Shown: positions 48,693-62,700, counted from the first letter of the stretch. The stretch: 64,000 nucleotides of DNA from Promerops cafer (GCA_013398275.1 VZSE01010145.1:735782-799781), one strand, 5' to 3'. Program-made: numbers and translations. Notes: generated by a model not told the origin, from the letters alone.

Positions 48693-51600
48693 CGATGGCA
48701 CATGAATGTGAGGTTTGTGCAAGGAGGCCGAGTGACAAGCACAGCCTCTGTTTATTCACACCACGGTACTGCAAAGGGAGAGGAAGAACAAACTTCCCGG
48801 GATGTTCCCAGCACCCAGCGCTGCTGAGGAGCCAGTAATAAAAGCTCTGGAGGTGGGAGCAACACTGCTCTCTGGACTTGGTCCTTGCCCTCTTTAATAA
48901 AGCTGTCCATAAGGGCTGAAAACTGGACTGACACAGGTGCCTGGTGAAATTAAACATTTACCTGTTACTCTCCCTAGCTGTATTTAAAATTAACAAACAC
49001 GACACAAGACCCACCCTGGGTGCTACACAGAGCCTCCTATTCACCCAGGTTGTGTCCATCTCAAAGGAAAAACAAGTCACCTGCACAATAGCTCTCAGTC
49101 ACAATGCACTTGCCTTGCTTTATTGAACTCTACCCGATACAAGGTTTAAAAAAGGCAAACAATTTATTTCAGGCACTCACTTGGATGTTTCACACAGATA
49201 AAAATAAGGAGAGGGAAAAACAAGCCCTCATTTTTCCCCAAAATACCCACGGAAGTGGTACACCTCCAAAGAGAATGGATGCATGAGCCAAACTATTAAA
49301 AACACCTAAAAGCACCCCATAATTCTAGAAGGACTCCCAAGTGCTTTGTCCTTGCTGGCTCACGTGCAATGCTTTCCCAAACGATTTTTTATTTCTTTAC
49401 CAAAACCACGTACTCTTCCTACGCGCACGCTCATGCCTTCCTCCTGCTTTCGGTGTTACATGTAACACCAGACTCTTGGAAAGCACAGATGTTATGCTGT
49501 GGGAGATAAGCAATCCTGCTCACAGCTGGTGAGCAACAGGAAGCACTCTGGGGAAGGTTCAGCTAGCAGCCAGGCACAAAACAAGCCACACCACCAGAGA
49601 ACGGGCTGCACGGCTGGCGTGGGGCACCTCCTGCATGGGCAGTGATTCTCTGGGGACACGTGTGGACACCAGGGGATCCAAAAGCTGACTGGGTAGAAGG
49701 ACGTGTGAACAGCACCACTGCAGGGGCAGGCAGCCAGCGCGTGCTTGTTTGGGGTAAGCTTAGAACATAAAAAGGCTTGGTTTGTTGGAATAAGTCATCT
49801 TCTTCAAAGAAAGAGGTCCGCGTGTCTTTGTTCCCCATTGCTACATTACGTGGCCTTTGAAATGTAGGAGACAACTTTTTTCTGGAGGCTTTCAAATCTC
49901 TATCTGTCTGGGGCTCCCTGGAAGGCACCAGTAGCATGTGATGCTCCAAGGGATTTCCAAAGTCCTGCACTGACACGTGCCTGACCTCGCTTTCCCTCGT
50001 GCGCTGCAGCTACGCACTCAGAGAAACTGGCAGGCTGATATTCCACTGCCATTGGCACCTGCATATTGGAAACCTCACTTTCAGCTGGGATTGTGAAAAG
50101 ACAGGCCACAAAGAGGGCTGAAGTCCAACCATTAAACCTGGTCACTGGCACCCAGCTTTAATGCAGATGCAAGAGTAACCTGACGGTAACGCCAAACTCG
50201 CTGAAAATCACAGACACACCAAGAGCATCCTCCCCTGAAAACCATCCTCTCTGCATCTCAAGCTTTCCATAGGTGGGGTGGCTAAACCTAGTGGGAAGGA
50301 TGATGGAATGCAGCAGTTTCTTTAAAACCATCACAAAGAGGCAATTAGGATTTTAGTGGTGGAAACGAAAGAAAGAAGAAATGAAAAAGAGGAAAAAAAA
50401 ACCAAGAAGGGAGAGGGCAAGATACTTGCTCGTCTCATATTTAGAGCATAGGGGAAAGTTAGCCTTAACAGTGCAAAGCAAGTTAAACATTTCAGGGGTC
50501 TGGCTTGAAAAGCTGCCATTTTAATAAAAAGGGGGACAATTGGAAGGTTGTTTAAAAACTGTAGCTGCATTCTCCTACCCTCTGCCTCCTCCTTCTCCCA
50601 ACCCTTCCTCCCACACCACCAACTGCCATCTCTAATTTACCTTGCCATGCAGTCACTCCAGAATTCCCTCCCAACCACAGAGGACTGGAGGAATCTACAG
50701 AAAATAAACTGACAATAAATACGACTATATTACCTAAAGGGAGGAGGGGAAGCAAAGAAAATTACCAAACTGTTGACATTGGTCAAGAAAACTTTCCCCT
50801 CTAAAATTTCAAAGAACACGAAGGCTGAACAGCAAAGGTCTCATTATGAATTCACTCAAAACTGGTTTTGTACAGAGTTCCTTCTCCCCCATCCCTGAAC
50901 ACAGGAGCTTATTCTTGTGCAATCACTAATGCTCAAAGGCAGATAGGCTGCTGTTTCCTGAAGAAACCCATTTTATGACATGCAACACGAAGAGCTGCTT
51001 CATTAATCAGATGGTTAAGCAGCTCCAGTAGGGCTGCTGCAGGGAGGCATGGGGACACCGTGCAGGGAGAACTGCCTTGCTTTCCATCTGGATCATCATT
51101 TAAAGGGCTTCAGAATTTCCTTAAACTTAACAGGTTTATTGTTTTAATCCCTACCTGGGAGAATAACAGGACTCCTCATAAAAATGTAGAAAGCAAGTCT
51201 GACTGCATGTGGGGACAGTGTGAAAGGGAAACAGCTGAGGAAGAGAAAGGATGGGTACAATAGAGAGTCTATTTTCTTGCTGGGACTGAAAACATTAATA
51301 GTTACGGCTTATTTCACACACATTTTTAAGAGAGTCGGATTTCTGCTGTCCACACATAATGATTCAATTAGAACTATGCAGAAGCTTTTAAGTTTCCAAT
51401 ATTATCATAGTTTTATCCATAGAAATCCAACTTTATCTGTCTTTCAGCATCTCGGACCTTCTCCACACAAAGCCACACTCGGGGTAATAAAATGTAACAG
51501 TTTAAAGCAGCACTTTCTTGAGACCATGTAACATACAGAAAATGAAATGTTTATAAAACGAGAACGTAAATTTCAATCAGTCCTTTTATTCACCCTCCTG

Positions 51601-54600
51601 ACATCTCGGAAGCAAACAATCCAGCCCTACTTATAAATCAGAAGTACATTTACTGAGGAAAGCATCCAGAAACATTATGAACAGACATAAGCAGCTCTCC
51701 AGACACAGCAGCAAGGAACCTTTAGCCCTGTCCAAAGGTGTTAACAATGCAGGACTAATGTGACACGGCACTAAATGGATGGCCAAACACAGAGGCTTTG
51801 TCACACGCAGGAGGTTGCATTTTTGCCATCTTTTTCCAAACATGCACCTAAGGGAAAATACTATCAAGTCCTTTCAAAGAAGGACTTTGAAAGAAGAAAA
51901 GGAAAGAAGAATGTGTTTTGTCCTGCATATTTTAAGGACAACTGCTAACAAAGAGTGAAAGCTCCACAGATTATTTGTTTTTCTCATACGGTGCATTTTC
52001 CTCTGCTTAACTTAAGGGTAAAGCATCACTGGTCAGAGTACCAAATTCCCACATACCCACATCTCCTAATTTTCAACATTTATTTTATGTAGCTATACAT
52101 TTCATAAAGAGGGTTTTAGCAAAGGTTTTAGTCAGTCTTATTCATTCTCAACAGATGAATTGGATCAAAATGATTGTATTATATTCCTGTAATTTATGGT
52201 ATCAACTTTACTTTCCACCACTGCACCACTAAAGGAAGACTGTGGTCCTGATTTAAAGCTGGAAATTCCCATCAAATGGGAAAGTGTTAAATTCAGAAGA
52301 GCTTTTGGTCCATTAACTTCCATGCTGATTTGACACGCTCTGCAGTGCTTGGGCAACAGACTCTGCTACACAACGTATTCCTAAGCAAACAGTGCTTTGT
52401 GTCATAAACCATCTGGGGTGTCAGTTCCAAGGGCCACTCATCTGAGCTCCTCTGATACACTTGGAAATGCTGAGGTGCAGAACAGAAACTTTTCCTCACT
52501 ACAAAATATCTTTTGCAAGGGTAAGGGAGATGCTGCCATCAGAGAAACGACGGAAGACACAAAATTTTGGCTAAGGGTGTTGTTTTCATTATTCCACTGA
52601 AGAAAACCACTGGACAAACAAGCTTTCTAAAACACTGGGATTTTTCTAAGGTGCCAGTGAAAGTGATATCCTTCATAATCTGGACAGTGCTCCCTTTCAT
52701 ATCAGAGCCTATAGTTGCAAAGCTAAGTGCCAAGCAGATGGTTGAAATCTGTTTTGTATAAGAAGTGTGTGTGCACATGCTTTTTTTTTTAGATGGAGTT
52801 CTTTGTATTCATATTCAGGCCTAGGTTCTAGCCATCAAAACACTGGCACTGAGGCAATCATTAGCTGCACTTTAGACAACTGGCAACTAAGGTATTCACA
52901 ATTCTCTGCAAAATGTTCAGCTAATACCTCCCAGATGTATAACTAAGGGAAAAGATCATCTTAAATTGGTATCAGTGCTTTGGATGGCCTTTCAATAGAC
53001 TGCACATGTATGTAAAAAGCTATTGTATTTATTTCCTTTTTTAAATAATGCTCTGTTAGGTTCTAAGTGTTTAAAGCAGCTTTTAAAAATACAGGCTTCC
53101 ACCTCCAATTCTACCCAAATACAACAGCAGAAACTCCATTCATCCTGTCTTCATCTCTCTAAGAAACATCTAGCAGGAAATTCTGTACGTAATTTTAAGA
53201 GAAAGACTTTGTCTTTCTTACCTGATAACCATTTAGCTTATTTAAAAAGTAAATATAAGTTAGGTTCAGCTGCTCTAGAGGAATCAGTTCCAGACAAGAT
53301 GAACCTGCTCCTGCTACACTGGACAACTCTTGCTCATCACCTCAGCTGCAGGCACCTCGGTCAGTTTCTAAGTGGGTTGCTCATTACCACAAACAGCAAA
53401 ACCAGAAATGCTTACCAGCATGGGGCTCTGCTGTCTGCCTGGGCTTCTCATGGAATCAGTGAACAGGTGACAATAATTTGCCTGGTGACAAATTAACAGA
53501 GGTCACACTTTTGAAAACTGGGGTTATCAAACAAATGTATATTTGGAAGAAGGCATTTTTGTGCAGCGGTCTCTCTATAGGCCTTGGTGGCCACATCTGG
53601 GAGTTAGGACCTTAGGAAACACACAGTTTCAAAACAAAGATTGATTTTCTGTGCAGTGCCAAGTCTGCTAAGGTCCAGATGTTAGCTCTGGCATAATTCA
53701 GGTACATTTTCATCATGGGCATTCAGATCATTCTAATCAGCCAGGCATACTCGTTGTGTAGGAGAAAAACATAGTTAACCTGTCATCAAACAGAAATCCC
53801 AGAAAATCAGACAGAAAGCCCACAGAAATCCCTCCTGATGCTTTAGAAACTCTGGTGACATTGCAACCCATGGCCGTTTGCTGCAGATTAAGGAAAGTCA
53901 GGGTTCTGCTCAGGGATCTCCTCACGAGTCACCATTTCAGGCCATCGTGGTGTACTGGGGGGAAGAATACCAGCCTTCTTCACAGACTTGAGCAGGACGT
54001 TAATTAATTAATTAGGCCTACGTTTTTAGGACCTGACACTGGACTCCAGTGCTACTGAGTCCAAACACTCAGAATGAATGGGCACTTTTTTAAAGGATGC
54101 CTTGACTGGCCCTATCACAAAACAGGTCTTTGTGAACACGCTGCTGAAAAACGACGACTGAAACACGACGGAACTGGCCTGATCATAACCCATTATCTTG
54201 AAAGTAATGTCACTCTGAAAAAGCTTATCAAAGAGAATAACTTAACAGCTTAGTCATGATATTCAAAGGCAACAGAGATCAAACCCACCCAGGACTCCCT
54301 CAGTTGATACCCATTTTCTCACCAGTGTGTTGTAAAGGATGCAGCACACAGCCTAGACGTAAAGCCACCTGCACACCTCAGCATTTCAGCTCCACTCTTA
54401 CGGAGCGTGCAGCTGGAAACAAGGAACAAAACCCACTAAAACAGATTAAAAGAACTTTTAACGTGAATAAGAAAATAATTCCTGCCTTTTAATAAACCTG
54501 TATCATTCCCTTCATTTTGGATCTCATTTAAAAAGCAGATGTCAAACGTTTGGGTAAGGGTCCCAGTGCATTTTGTGTTCTGCAGGGGGATTTTTTGCTT

Positions 54601-55213
54601 TTAGGCTGGTTGGTTGGTTTGCTCACTGTGGCTGCCTACATTGCCACTTGCAGTGGTGTCTGTTCCTCACATTAATACTCTCCACGAGAACAATTTTTTC
54701 CTGGACTCACCTCATGCCTGGTCCTTAGGTTATAAAACGTGTGACAGCTCCAGTACATATGGCTGAAGATGTTCACTGCTCTCCAGGACCAAAGCTGACC
54801 TGTTCATAGCACAGAGGTTCCCAGATTACTGCTGAAACACAGCGGGTACTGCTGTGGACTCCAGTTATCCCAGCTTGCCCCCAGGTAAGGAGCTGGCTCA
54901 GAAGCAACTCAGATAACTGCAGGGTCTACAGACAGTACCCCCTCCCAGCCCTCAATGACACAACTGTGGCTGCAAACATTTCTTTAATTTATTTTATTAA
55001 TTACAGTCCCTATTTTACATACTTAAGCGATTTGAATACTATAGTTCATCTTGCTAGAACGAGACCTTTAGAAATTATAATTGGACCTAGAGAAGTCTGT
55101 AATTGGCAGTTCTTAGGACCTCAAGAAGGAAAAGGAGGATGTCTCGAGGCTAAAAAACAGGACTACCAGTCAGTGTCTCTACTTTTTAACCCACACATGC
55201 AAAAGATTTTTTG

Positions 55214-55380
55214 ACAGCATTCCTCAGTTTACTCATCTATAGGTTGAGGCTAATCTTGCTTCTCAATCTAAAAAGCACAGAAATCGTCATGATTTGTATA
55301 TCAATGCTTACCAAATGCTCTGAATTCCTAATCAAAAGACTTTACAGGAAGTATGAATCTATTATTAATAATATCAGTAC
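55214..55380 (+). repeat. MIR/L2-like ancient repeat with ATT-type tail
   Basis: It begins TTCCTCAGTTTACTCATCTA TAGG, matching the CCTCAGTTTCCCCATCTGTAAA segment of MIR-type elements. It ends ACTTTACAGGAAGTATGAAT followed by CTATTATTAATAATATC, matching the end that terminates in ATT repeats. The middle is diverged. This is the best-preserved ancient repeat in the window. Confidence 0.6.
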
Positions 55381-55629
55381 TTCTAACAGTACAGCAACTT
55401 CTCCATACATGCGTCTGGAAAAAAACCAGAGAGAGAATACCCATACACATATATTGCTCAATTTATAAATTGTTAAGCATGGCTTCAGGACTGAAATCTC
55501 ATTCACAAACCATGCTAGGGATCTCTTACCTACTCCCTGTTTCTGAATTTTCCCCATACAAAGACACATTTATATTACTCTAAGCTCTAAGCACAAAGGC
55601 TGCTCTGTGGAATGGAAAGAAACCTTCTT

Positions 55630-55690
55630 TTTTTGTGTTTGTACAGTGACAAGCATAATGGGGTCCTGATTCAGGATGCTTGCACTCTAC
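55630..55690 (+). repeat. Ancient repeat fragment (GTACAG...AATGGGGTCCTGAT)
   Basis: TTTGTACAGTGACAAGCATA followed by ATGGGGTCCTGATTC resembles the old vertebrate tail TTGTACAGTGCCTAGCACAATGGGGTCCTGAT. It lies about 250 bases from the MIR-like copy at 55214. It may be a separate old insertion. Confidence 0.45.
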
Positions 55691-56937
55691 AAAAACACAC
55701 TAAATCAATGACACTAATACACATGAAGATTATCTATAAAAGAGGTGCATGGCATACTGGAGAGTGGCACAGCATTTTCCCTATACTTTGCCTGGTATTT
55801 CATGCAAACGCCTGATGTGCATTCCCGAGTCACACAATTCATTTCAGATTTCAGGCAAGAACAGAAAAAGTGTGCAGAACTTACAAAACATAAGCAAAGG
55901 AGGAGAGCCTTCCACTGAGAAATTCTGCCAATTCTAATCTCAGCTGTAAAACCAGAATCAGCTCGATGTTCGTGGGGTTTTGACAAAGATGAGAACCAGT
56001 AGCCTTCTTTAAAACACACCATAAATTTCTACTTCAGTGTCCAAAACCCAGGAGCAAAAAACAAATCAAAGCCTGAACCTGAAGAGAGAAATGTATTTTC
56101 CGTGTCCGTGTTATATTCAAATTCAAAAGCCTAGATATTTTTAACAGACATGGAAAAAAAGAACTATTTGGCTTTACTCAGCAACTGCAGAAGGAAACTG
56201 TACCAAAAGAATAATGTTGCATGTTCTGTTTTCACTTGATTTCATTTAGCCTTTCAGTTCTATTTCAGTTATGTTTCATTTAGCCTATTTTTTTTTTTTT
56301 TTAAAATAATCATCATGTTTTGGTGGTTCACATTTCACACCATCCCAGGAACAAGTCATGTAAATACAACACAGCAAAATGACCCAGTTTGTTAATAGAC
56401 ATGCAAAACGGGTAAGAACATCCTTCCCTCCGCCCTTACCAACCAGCACCTTCCCACACATCTCATGTCTATCCAAAAAAGCCCCTGCCCCGGTGAGGCC
56501 ATGTATCGAAATTTAGGGATAAAACCCTATGAACAGAAACCTGACTAATTCTTGGGAGAAAAGGTTTTCAGTCTTGCTTTACAAAGTGAATGTAATGAGG
56601 ACGCTCAGGGAGTTTATCTGGAAACAGAAGACTTCCCTGCAGTCTAACCCAGCACTCACAACTACAACTCCCTCCCAGCACAAAGCTCTGCTCAAGTGCT
56701 TTAGTCCCAGCCCAGACAGGCCACCCCTAAAGGTGAGAGGACACCATATGCTTCCTGCCCTTCATTAAGCATTCTCTCTCTCAAATCAAGGACTACTTCC
56801 ACATTTATAAACACGGTGGGCAGAGATGCACTTTGGTCTTGCAGACTGTGATGAATTTCAGCTTCACCACACCCTGCTGGAGTGCAGTCTCCTAATGCAG
56901 CCCAGCAGAGAGAGACACCCCAAAGCAGGGAGGGCAG

Positions 56938-57000
56938 ACACGAACGGGTCTGCGCGGGCGGGTGCACACGCTCCGGACATTTCGGGAGGCTCGCTGTTTT
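56938..57000. promoter_or_regulatory. Small CpG cluster
   Basis: CACGAACGGGTCTGCGCGGG, CGGGTGCACACGCTCCGG and CATTTCGGGAGGCTCGCTG hold several CpGs within about 60 bases of otherwise CpG-poor intron. A short stem GCAGAC/GTCTGC is present. Function is unknown. Confidence 0.4.
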
Positions 57001-58361
57001 AGATGGCAAAAACTTTCGCGTGAAATATTTTCATGTAACTACGGTGAAATAAAGGAATACAAGCATTAAAAATTGTTTCCAACTATTAATATTTTCCATA
57101 GTTTTGGTCTCCTGTAATCTACTGAGCTGGCAATGACGAGTAAGTCCAGCTCACTGTCAGATACTTTAACTTTGGCCATGCCAACCTCTGAGATGAATCA
57201 ATAAAACTTGGGTCAGTTTTTTCACGCCCACATTCTTAAAACAATTAAGGCCAGCACCAAGAAGCCAAGAGGATGACAAACTGTATGGGTTTCTCTTTAC
57301 ACGAACTACATTCCTAGGGCTTTCTTCTCTAGAGCTACCAAGGTCCATGAAGAACACTAGATGTAGACAATGCTCTTAACTACAAAAATAGCACACACCT
57401 CTCCCACAAGTTCCTCATAATTGAAAAGGATTTTGAGTATTCACACAAGAAAATTAAATATCAATTCACTCTGCTTGTACTTTTGCCCCCAAATGTAGCA
57501 GAATTATGTTACGACAGACACAAATGAGTAGTAATAAGACTATAATACAATCACAAAGAAAAATTGCACTAAGGCAACATTTTATGGTACGTTTAGGTCA
57601 AATAGCAGTCAGACACCCACATCCCAGAAAGAAAAAAAAGACAGCCCAAAAAACTTAAGACAATCCATATGAACTTGAGAAAACACAAAACCAGAACTGC
57701 ACGGCAAAACAAAATAAAATTATTATAGATCTCAAAAAGCACATGCCAAAATGAATTTCAATACTTGGTCTTTAAAAAAACGGAAGTACGGAAAGGAAAT
57801 CTGGAATATTAAACATAAATTTAAAAAAGAGCAAAATATAAACACAATTTGAGAATTGAGAAATGTTACCTGATTAATCCCACAGTACTTTTAAGGCAAA
57901 CAAGGTCAATGCCATTTCAAACTTCCAAAGCGAGCCGCAAGCTTTTCCTCATTTTCACTTTACCTCTGAGTTCCTCAAGTCAAAAATATCACCATCATGT
58001 TGGAATTATTATTTTTTTTCTTTAAATGAGGTGACAAAAGGACAAGTTCAAGAGAAGTGCCAAGCCAGATCAAAACTAGGACATTGGAAAATGTTTGCCA
58101 ATTTCTTTCAAAACAAACAGCTCCCCCAAAACCATGGGAAGCACCTGAACTTCACACTAACATCTGATAATTCTAGCAAACGGAATTCAACGTTTCCTTC
58201 TCAGTCTGTTTAAAACAATTTAATAAATAAATTTCACACCTATCCTAAAAAAAGCCAGGCAGCTTCTCTGAATTACTACCGTACACCTCACAATTTCCAT
58301 TCACTTCTCACGTTCTTTTCAAGCCCCATGGCCCCTGCAAGCAGCGCTTGCTCACTGAAAT

Positions 58362-58700
58362 CCTTCCAGAACCCCGTCGAGATTCGCTGTCTCCCAACAA
58401 CGAGCGCGCACAGAGCCTCCCGCTGCCACGAGGACATGTGGGCTCGGGCACAGCTTCTGGAGACTGCTGGCTCCCCAGCTGGCACGGCGGGGCTCGGCGT
58501 GGAGGTGACACGCGGCGTCTCTCAGGCGCAGGCCACGGCGCGTCGGGCTCGCCGCGGCACCCCGGGCCCAGGCCGGGCAAGGCCACGCGGAGCGAGGCAG
58601 CCCCTCGCGAGGCTGTGGGAGAGCTGAGATGGCTCCGTCGCCCCCCGCAAAGGGCGTGGGTGAAAACTTTATGGTGGTGGTGTTTTGACAACGGGGCTGT
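58362..58700. promoter_or_regulatory. Compact intragenic CpG island
   Basis: About 340 bases are GC-rich with dense CpGs (for example CGGCGGGGCTCGGCGTGGAG, CGGCGCGTCGGGCTCGCCGC and CCCTCGCGAGG), bordered on both sides by ordinary intronic DNA. Long open frames cross it on both strands, but these are expected in GC-rich DNA and show no known domain. It may be an alternative SOX5 promoter, an enhancer, or an unmethylated orphan island. Confidence 0.65.
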
Positions 58701-58799
58701 GGGAGGAGATGGGAACGGGACAAGCGTCGCCAGTAAATCCCCGCCACTGCCTGCCCTCACCCGCTGGCCAGAGCCACCCAAAGCTCCAGAGAAAAACAG

Positions 58800-61700
58800 C
58801 CCGCTTCAGAAGTTCCACCAGTTCTGGTTTAGGTGATTCAGTAAGGTGACGAGGATTTGCTTACTTTGCAGCCTCGTGGGTTTCAACGTACTCGTACGTA
58901 CACAACATAATTTTACCTTTTGTAGGAAGGAGACTTCACACACACTTTTCTGCATTTGATAAAAATCCATAGAAACTTTAAGAGGGAAATACTCTTTGCT
59001 TTTAAGGATGCTACTTGTTAAACAACAAACTCCTTGCCATCATCAGAGAGGCACTACAGCTATTGATTAATCGCTGTGAGCACTTCTTTTCTCTTGACTA
59101 CACTAGCAGAACTCACAGGCATTGAGTATTTCCAGTGTGTACAAGTAAAACACGACATTTTTCCCCTTCCACTTATGAGTTAATTATGCTATAACCAGGC
59201 CTGAGCAAGAAATCAATAAAATAAAATAAAATGGAAAGTCAAGATGATGTCAGACTGACTTTTGCAACAGTTGTGAAGGCACACAAACATAAAGTTACCC
59301 TATACTTCAAGTCTAGTATGAAAAGCATGTGAAGAAACTGTAACTGTACCTTGGAGACACTTTTTCCTGTATAAATATTGTTCATAGTGTATTTTATACA
59401 CCTACAGATATATCACATTGCACAGACACATATTTCTGTCCTATCAGGCAGCTTCACATTTAAGTAACTCAACCAGATACTCTGCGCCTCCTAAATGATA
59501 AAGCCATAAATGCTCGTTAAAGCTCCCTGAGAAGTAGTAAATATTTTGTAAACTAGCTATATATTTAAGATCTCTGGACAGAAAGAGAAGGAAAAACAAT
59601 TCCTCGCCCATGTAAAGGTACCAATCAAACACACTATGCACATAAACACCGCAAGATGCTTGGTGGGAGACTGTGTATGTGTTTGTGTGTGTTTTAATTA
59701 ACTCCTTGAATGCATACGATGAGCCAGCCACCCAGAATTAGTAATGCCAAACTCCCAATTTGATTCAAATGCAATGAATACAACAGTCGAATTGTGCAGG
59801 CTGGTGTGTCACTCATCAGCTCTCTCATTTGGGCTTCTGCCTTCCAAGACTAGTTCACAATTTCAGCAACTGGTAAATTATTGAGATGTTCATTAAAATC
59901 TGTAATCTGTAACAGTCAACTTCTTCCTAGCCAAGCATAAGCACAACAAATTAAATTAGTGCATGCAGGACATTAATGAATAGTCTGCAAACACATTAAT
60001 TCCTTTAGACTTATCTCAGAGAAATAAAACTGTTCATTTCTGTCACTGCGAAAAACTAGTATCTGCAACTTTACACTGGCACTCTACTTATTCTTCAAAT
60101 CCCAGATCCCTAGAACCATGAACTCAAGCAATGAAGCCCTTTTCCCAAAATGTCTCAATGAAGTTGAAAGCTATTCTGCTCGATAGTAATCCTTAAAATG
60201 AAAGAATCTACTTCTACAGGTAGATTTTAGGAGAGTGGGACATCATTCCGAGCAAGCCGAGTAACAGAAAGGAGTTATTCTCTCTCCAAAATTCTCAGCA
60301 AATGCAGCAGAATAAAGCTTTTAGGGTAACTTTAGCTAAGAAAAGCACTTAGGAATACGCAAAGTTTCCTTTTAAGAAAATGACTTCTCCATTTGACAGT
60401 GTTGGTACAACCCCAAAATAAATTCAGTGGGAGTCTGAAATGACTCGTGCAGCGCAGCAGTAAAGCAGCTAAGTATATTTTTTTCCTCCCAGCAGAGGCT
60501 TGCTTTACATCCTTGAGCCTTTCCTTTCTACAAGCTATTCACTAGAACAGAGAACGTTCCGAGAGCACACGGCCGGAGACTGCCAATGTTGAACTTGCTC
60601 CACTGTCCCCATCCCCACTACTCCCATCCACGCCTTTTGTCTTTTCCAGCTCTGCCTTTTTCTCCTACGGAGGCACAAACCCCCCCGTCCTTCTTCTACA
60701 AGCACTGCAGACCACTCTACCTTCCACTGGCGTGTTAAAAATAAAAATGAAAAAGAAGTAAAGGAAATAATGAAGGAGAGAAAGGATGTCACTCTGTCTG
60801 GATGCCTAGCATAGCCTCTCTCTCAGTCTACAGAGAAATGTAAATATGCAGTAATTAATTTGGGTTTAAGAACATTCCATACACTAGGGATATTGTTAAG
60901 CAGTCACTTTATCTATTTTTCATTAATCAGATTTTATTAAGACATTAAAACTTTATGTTGGGCATTTCTGAGTTTTTATCATTCTGTAAATTTCCCAGCT
61001 GTCCGCGATGGTTCCGGCTGCATTGTCTCTACCTTATCCTCAGTGAAGTAAACTTTCTTTCTACTGTGGCCAGACTTGTTACATTTTAGTATAATGACCC
61101 AACTTAGGAAAAAAAAAAAAAGAGAAAAATCAAACAACAAAAGACTTATTCTTTTCAAGACCTTTAGAGGCAATTCAGGGTGCCACAGGCGCTCACACAG
61201 CACATCCCAGAAGTTACCCTCTCCCCGTGTAACACACGGGGTGCATTCCAGTTACAACATCTCCCTACAACGTTGCTGCAAACATCATCCCCCTCACCGT
61301 ACGCATTCTGATGCTCCTCTCAATCAAGCAGCTGAACAACCACAAACAGAAATAAAGGCGTGCAAGGAACTTCTCAGGAAAGGACGAAAATCCTCGCAAT
61401 TTTGACACGGTAATTAATTATACATGTTAATTCACAAAACCTACTGCAATTTACCAGTGATGCTGAATGAATTAATGAGTGTTTATTTGTCTGATACTGA
61501 GGATCATTTTCATTCTAAGTGTGTACCATAAATTCCCCCTGCCAAAGGCCACAGACACAGAAGTCCCCTGAATTCAGCTCCCTTCAGCTGGGGTGACTGA
61601 AAGTTTCAGAAGTGTTTGCAGCTTTCTGAGATGCACCGAAACCCCACAGGAAAGACAACGGGGAAGGAGGAACAACCTCCTGAGAGACACACGGATGCTC

Positions 61701-62700
61701 TGAGATCTGAACTGCAAACAACTCTGCCTGACAAATCTTTAGCTCCTTGTCATCTGCTATTCCAGTTTAAAAACGAGCAGTGGGAGACGGGTCATAGTAA
61801 CAGGACTGAAGTGGGACACGCTGGTACGACACGCTGGACCCCAAGCGACTGCAGAAATGTGCTCCAACAACTGCACTGACTGAGAATCTAAGAAAAGAGC
61901 CTGCCACGAACACCCAAAAAACAATGATCCGTGCATCGTGCATACACACACACGTCAACTCTGCAGGCGTTTGTGGCTCTGAGGATCTGTGTGCAGGAGC
62001 AAGTGGCTGCTCCCTGACAAACACACCCGTATGACAGGGACAGTGGCTGGGTCTGTGCGTGTGTGTAACTGCAGTCAAACACACACTATGTAAACAAATG
62101 GTAATGATTAACAAAGATACTGCTCTGTATCCCCAATTTCAACTGCAGAGGGAAAACTGGTTAAAAAAAATTTTTCAAAAAAATTGCATGTCCCGAGGTT
62201 CATTTTTATTGCTTCCCATTTCTACTGCTTGCTATTATCTGCATGGCAAAAGGAGAGCAGCGTATTGATTATTTAACTAGAATGTTTACAAGAGCAAAGC
62301 TGGGATCTCTGAAAATGAAACGTATGCCTAGGGGCAAAAAAAAAAAAAGAAGAGAGTAGAGAAGCTCATTCTAAGGATGATGGTTGCCCCAAATGACTTG
62401 TTTATATATAAAATTTATATAAATATCTATATTTATAACGCAGAGAGACTTCAGCTTAAAAAAAAAAGTCCCCCAGCAGGAAAATGAAAGGACTTCATTC
62501 TGCTTCAGAGAGTTTACGAGCATTGTGTACATCACAAAGTTCAAAGAATAATCAAAATTGCTTGCTTGTAAATTTCTATCTGTAAACTTAGTGAAGCAGA
62601 CGAAATACTTGAATCTATCGATTGTATGAAAAAGACAAATACATGATCCTGATGCCAGATCAAATTTGACATGAGAAACAGTAACAGTTTCCTCAGGTAG
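58800..62700. other. Intron without recognised genes
   Basis: Sequence between the two CpG islands. It has an AAAAT repeat near 59217-59231, GT-rich DNA at 59672-59691 and very AT-rich palindromic sequence at 62398-62438. Apart from the candidate block at 59.74 kb, I see nothing to assign. Confidence 0.5.
59740..60020. promoter_or_regulatory. Possible conserved non-coding block (homeodomain-like cores)
   Basis: The block has AGAATTAGTAATGCC, GATTCAAATGCAATGAAT, AAATTAAATTAGTGCATGCA and GGACATTAATGAATAG, a density of ATTA/TAAT and POU-like cores often seen in developmental enhancers. It contains no repeat that I recognise. This is a guess without alignment. Confidence 0.25.

Larger units (their letters stand above)
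40970..55200. other. Intron with few recognisable elements
   Basis: Besides the CAT-tailed repeat at 44.5 kb and the palindromic repeat at 48.6 kb, this is unique sequence with A-rich low-complexity DNA at 46.48-46.56 kb, possible further decayed GACTTCA-type repeat near 52.24-52.33 kb, and a TTAATTAATTAATTAG run at 53999-54014. Open frames of up to about 157 codons (for example 53023-53496, plus) lack known domains. Confidence 0.5.

Noticed and set aside
52236..52335. A third copy of the palindromic GACTTCA-type repeat
   Set aside because: Only scattered motifs (GGTCCTGATTTAAAG, TCCATTAACTTCCATG) match, and the arms do not pair convincingly.
53023..53496. Plus-strand 157-codon open frame
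   Set aside because: No homology, domain, splice signals or good start context. Frames of this length occur by chance in 64 kb.
58308..58836. Open frames of 131-162 codons on both strands
   Set aside because: GC-rich island DNA has few stop codons. The products are Arg/Pro/Ser-rich with no domain and differ completely between frames.
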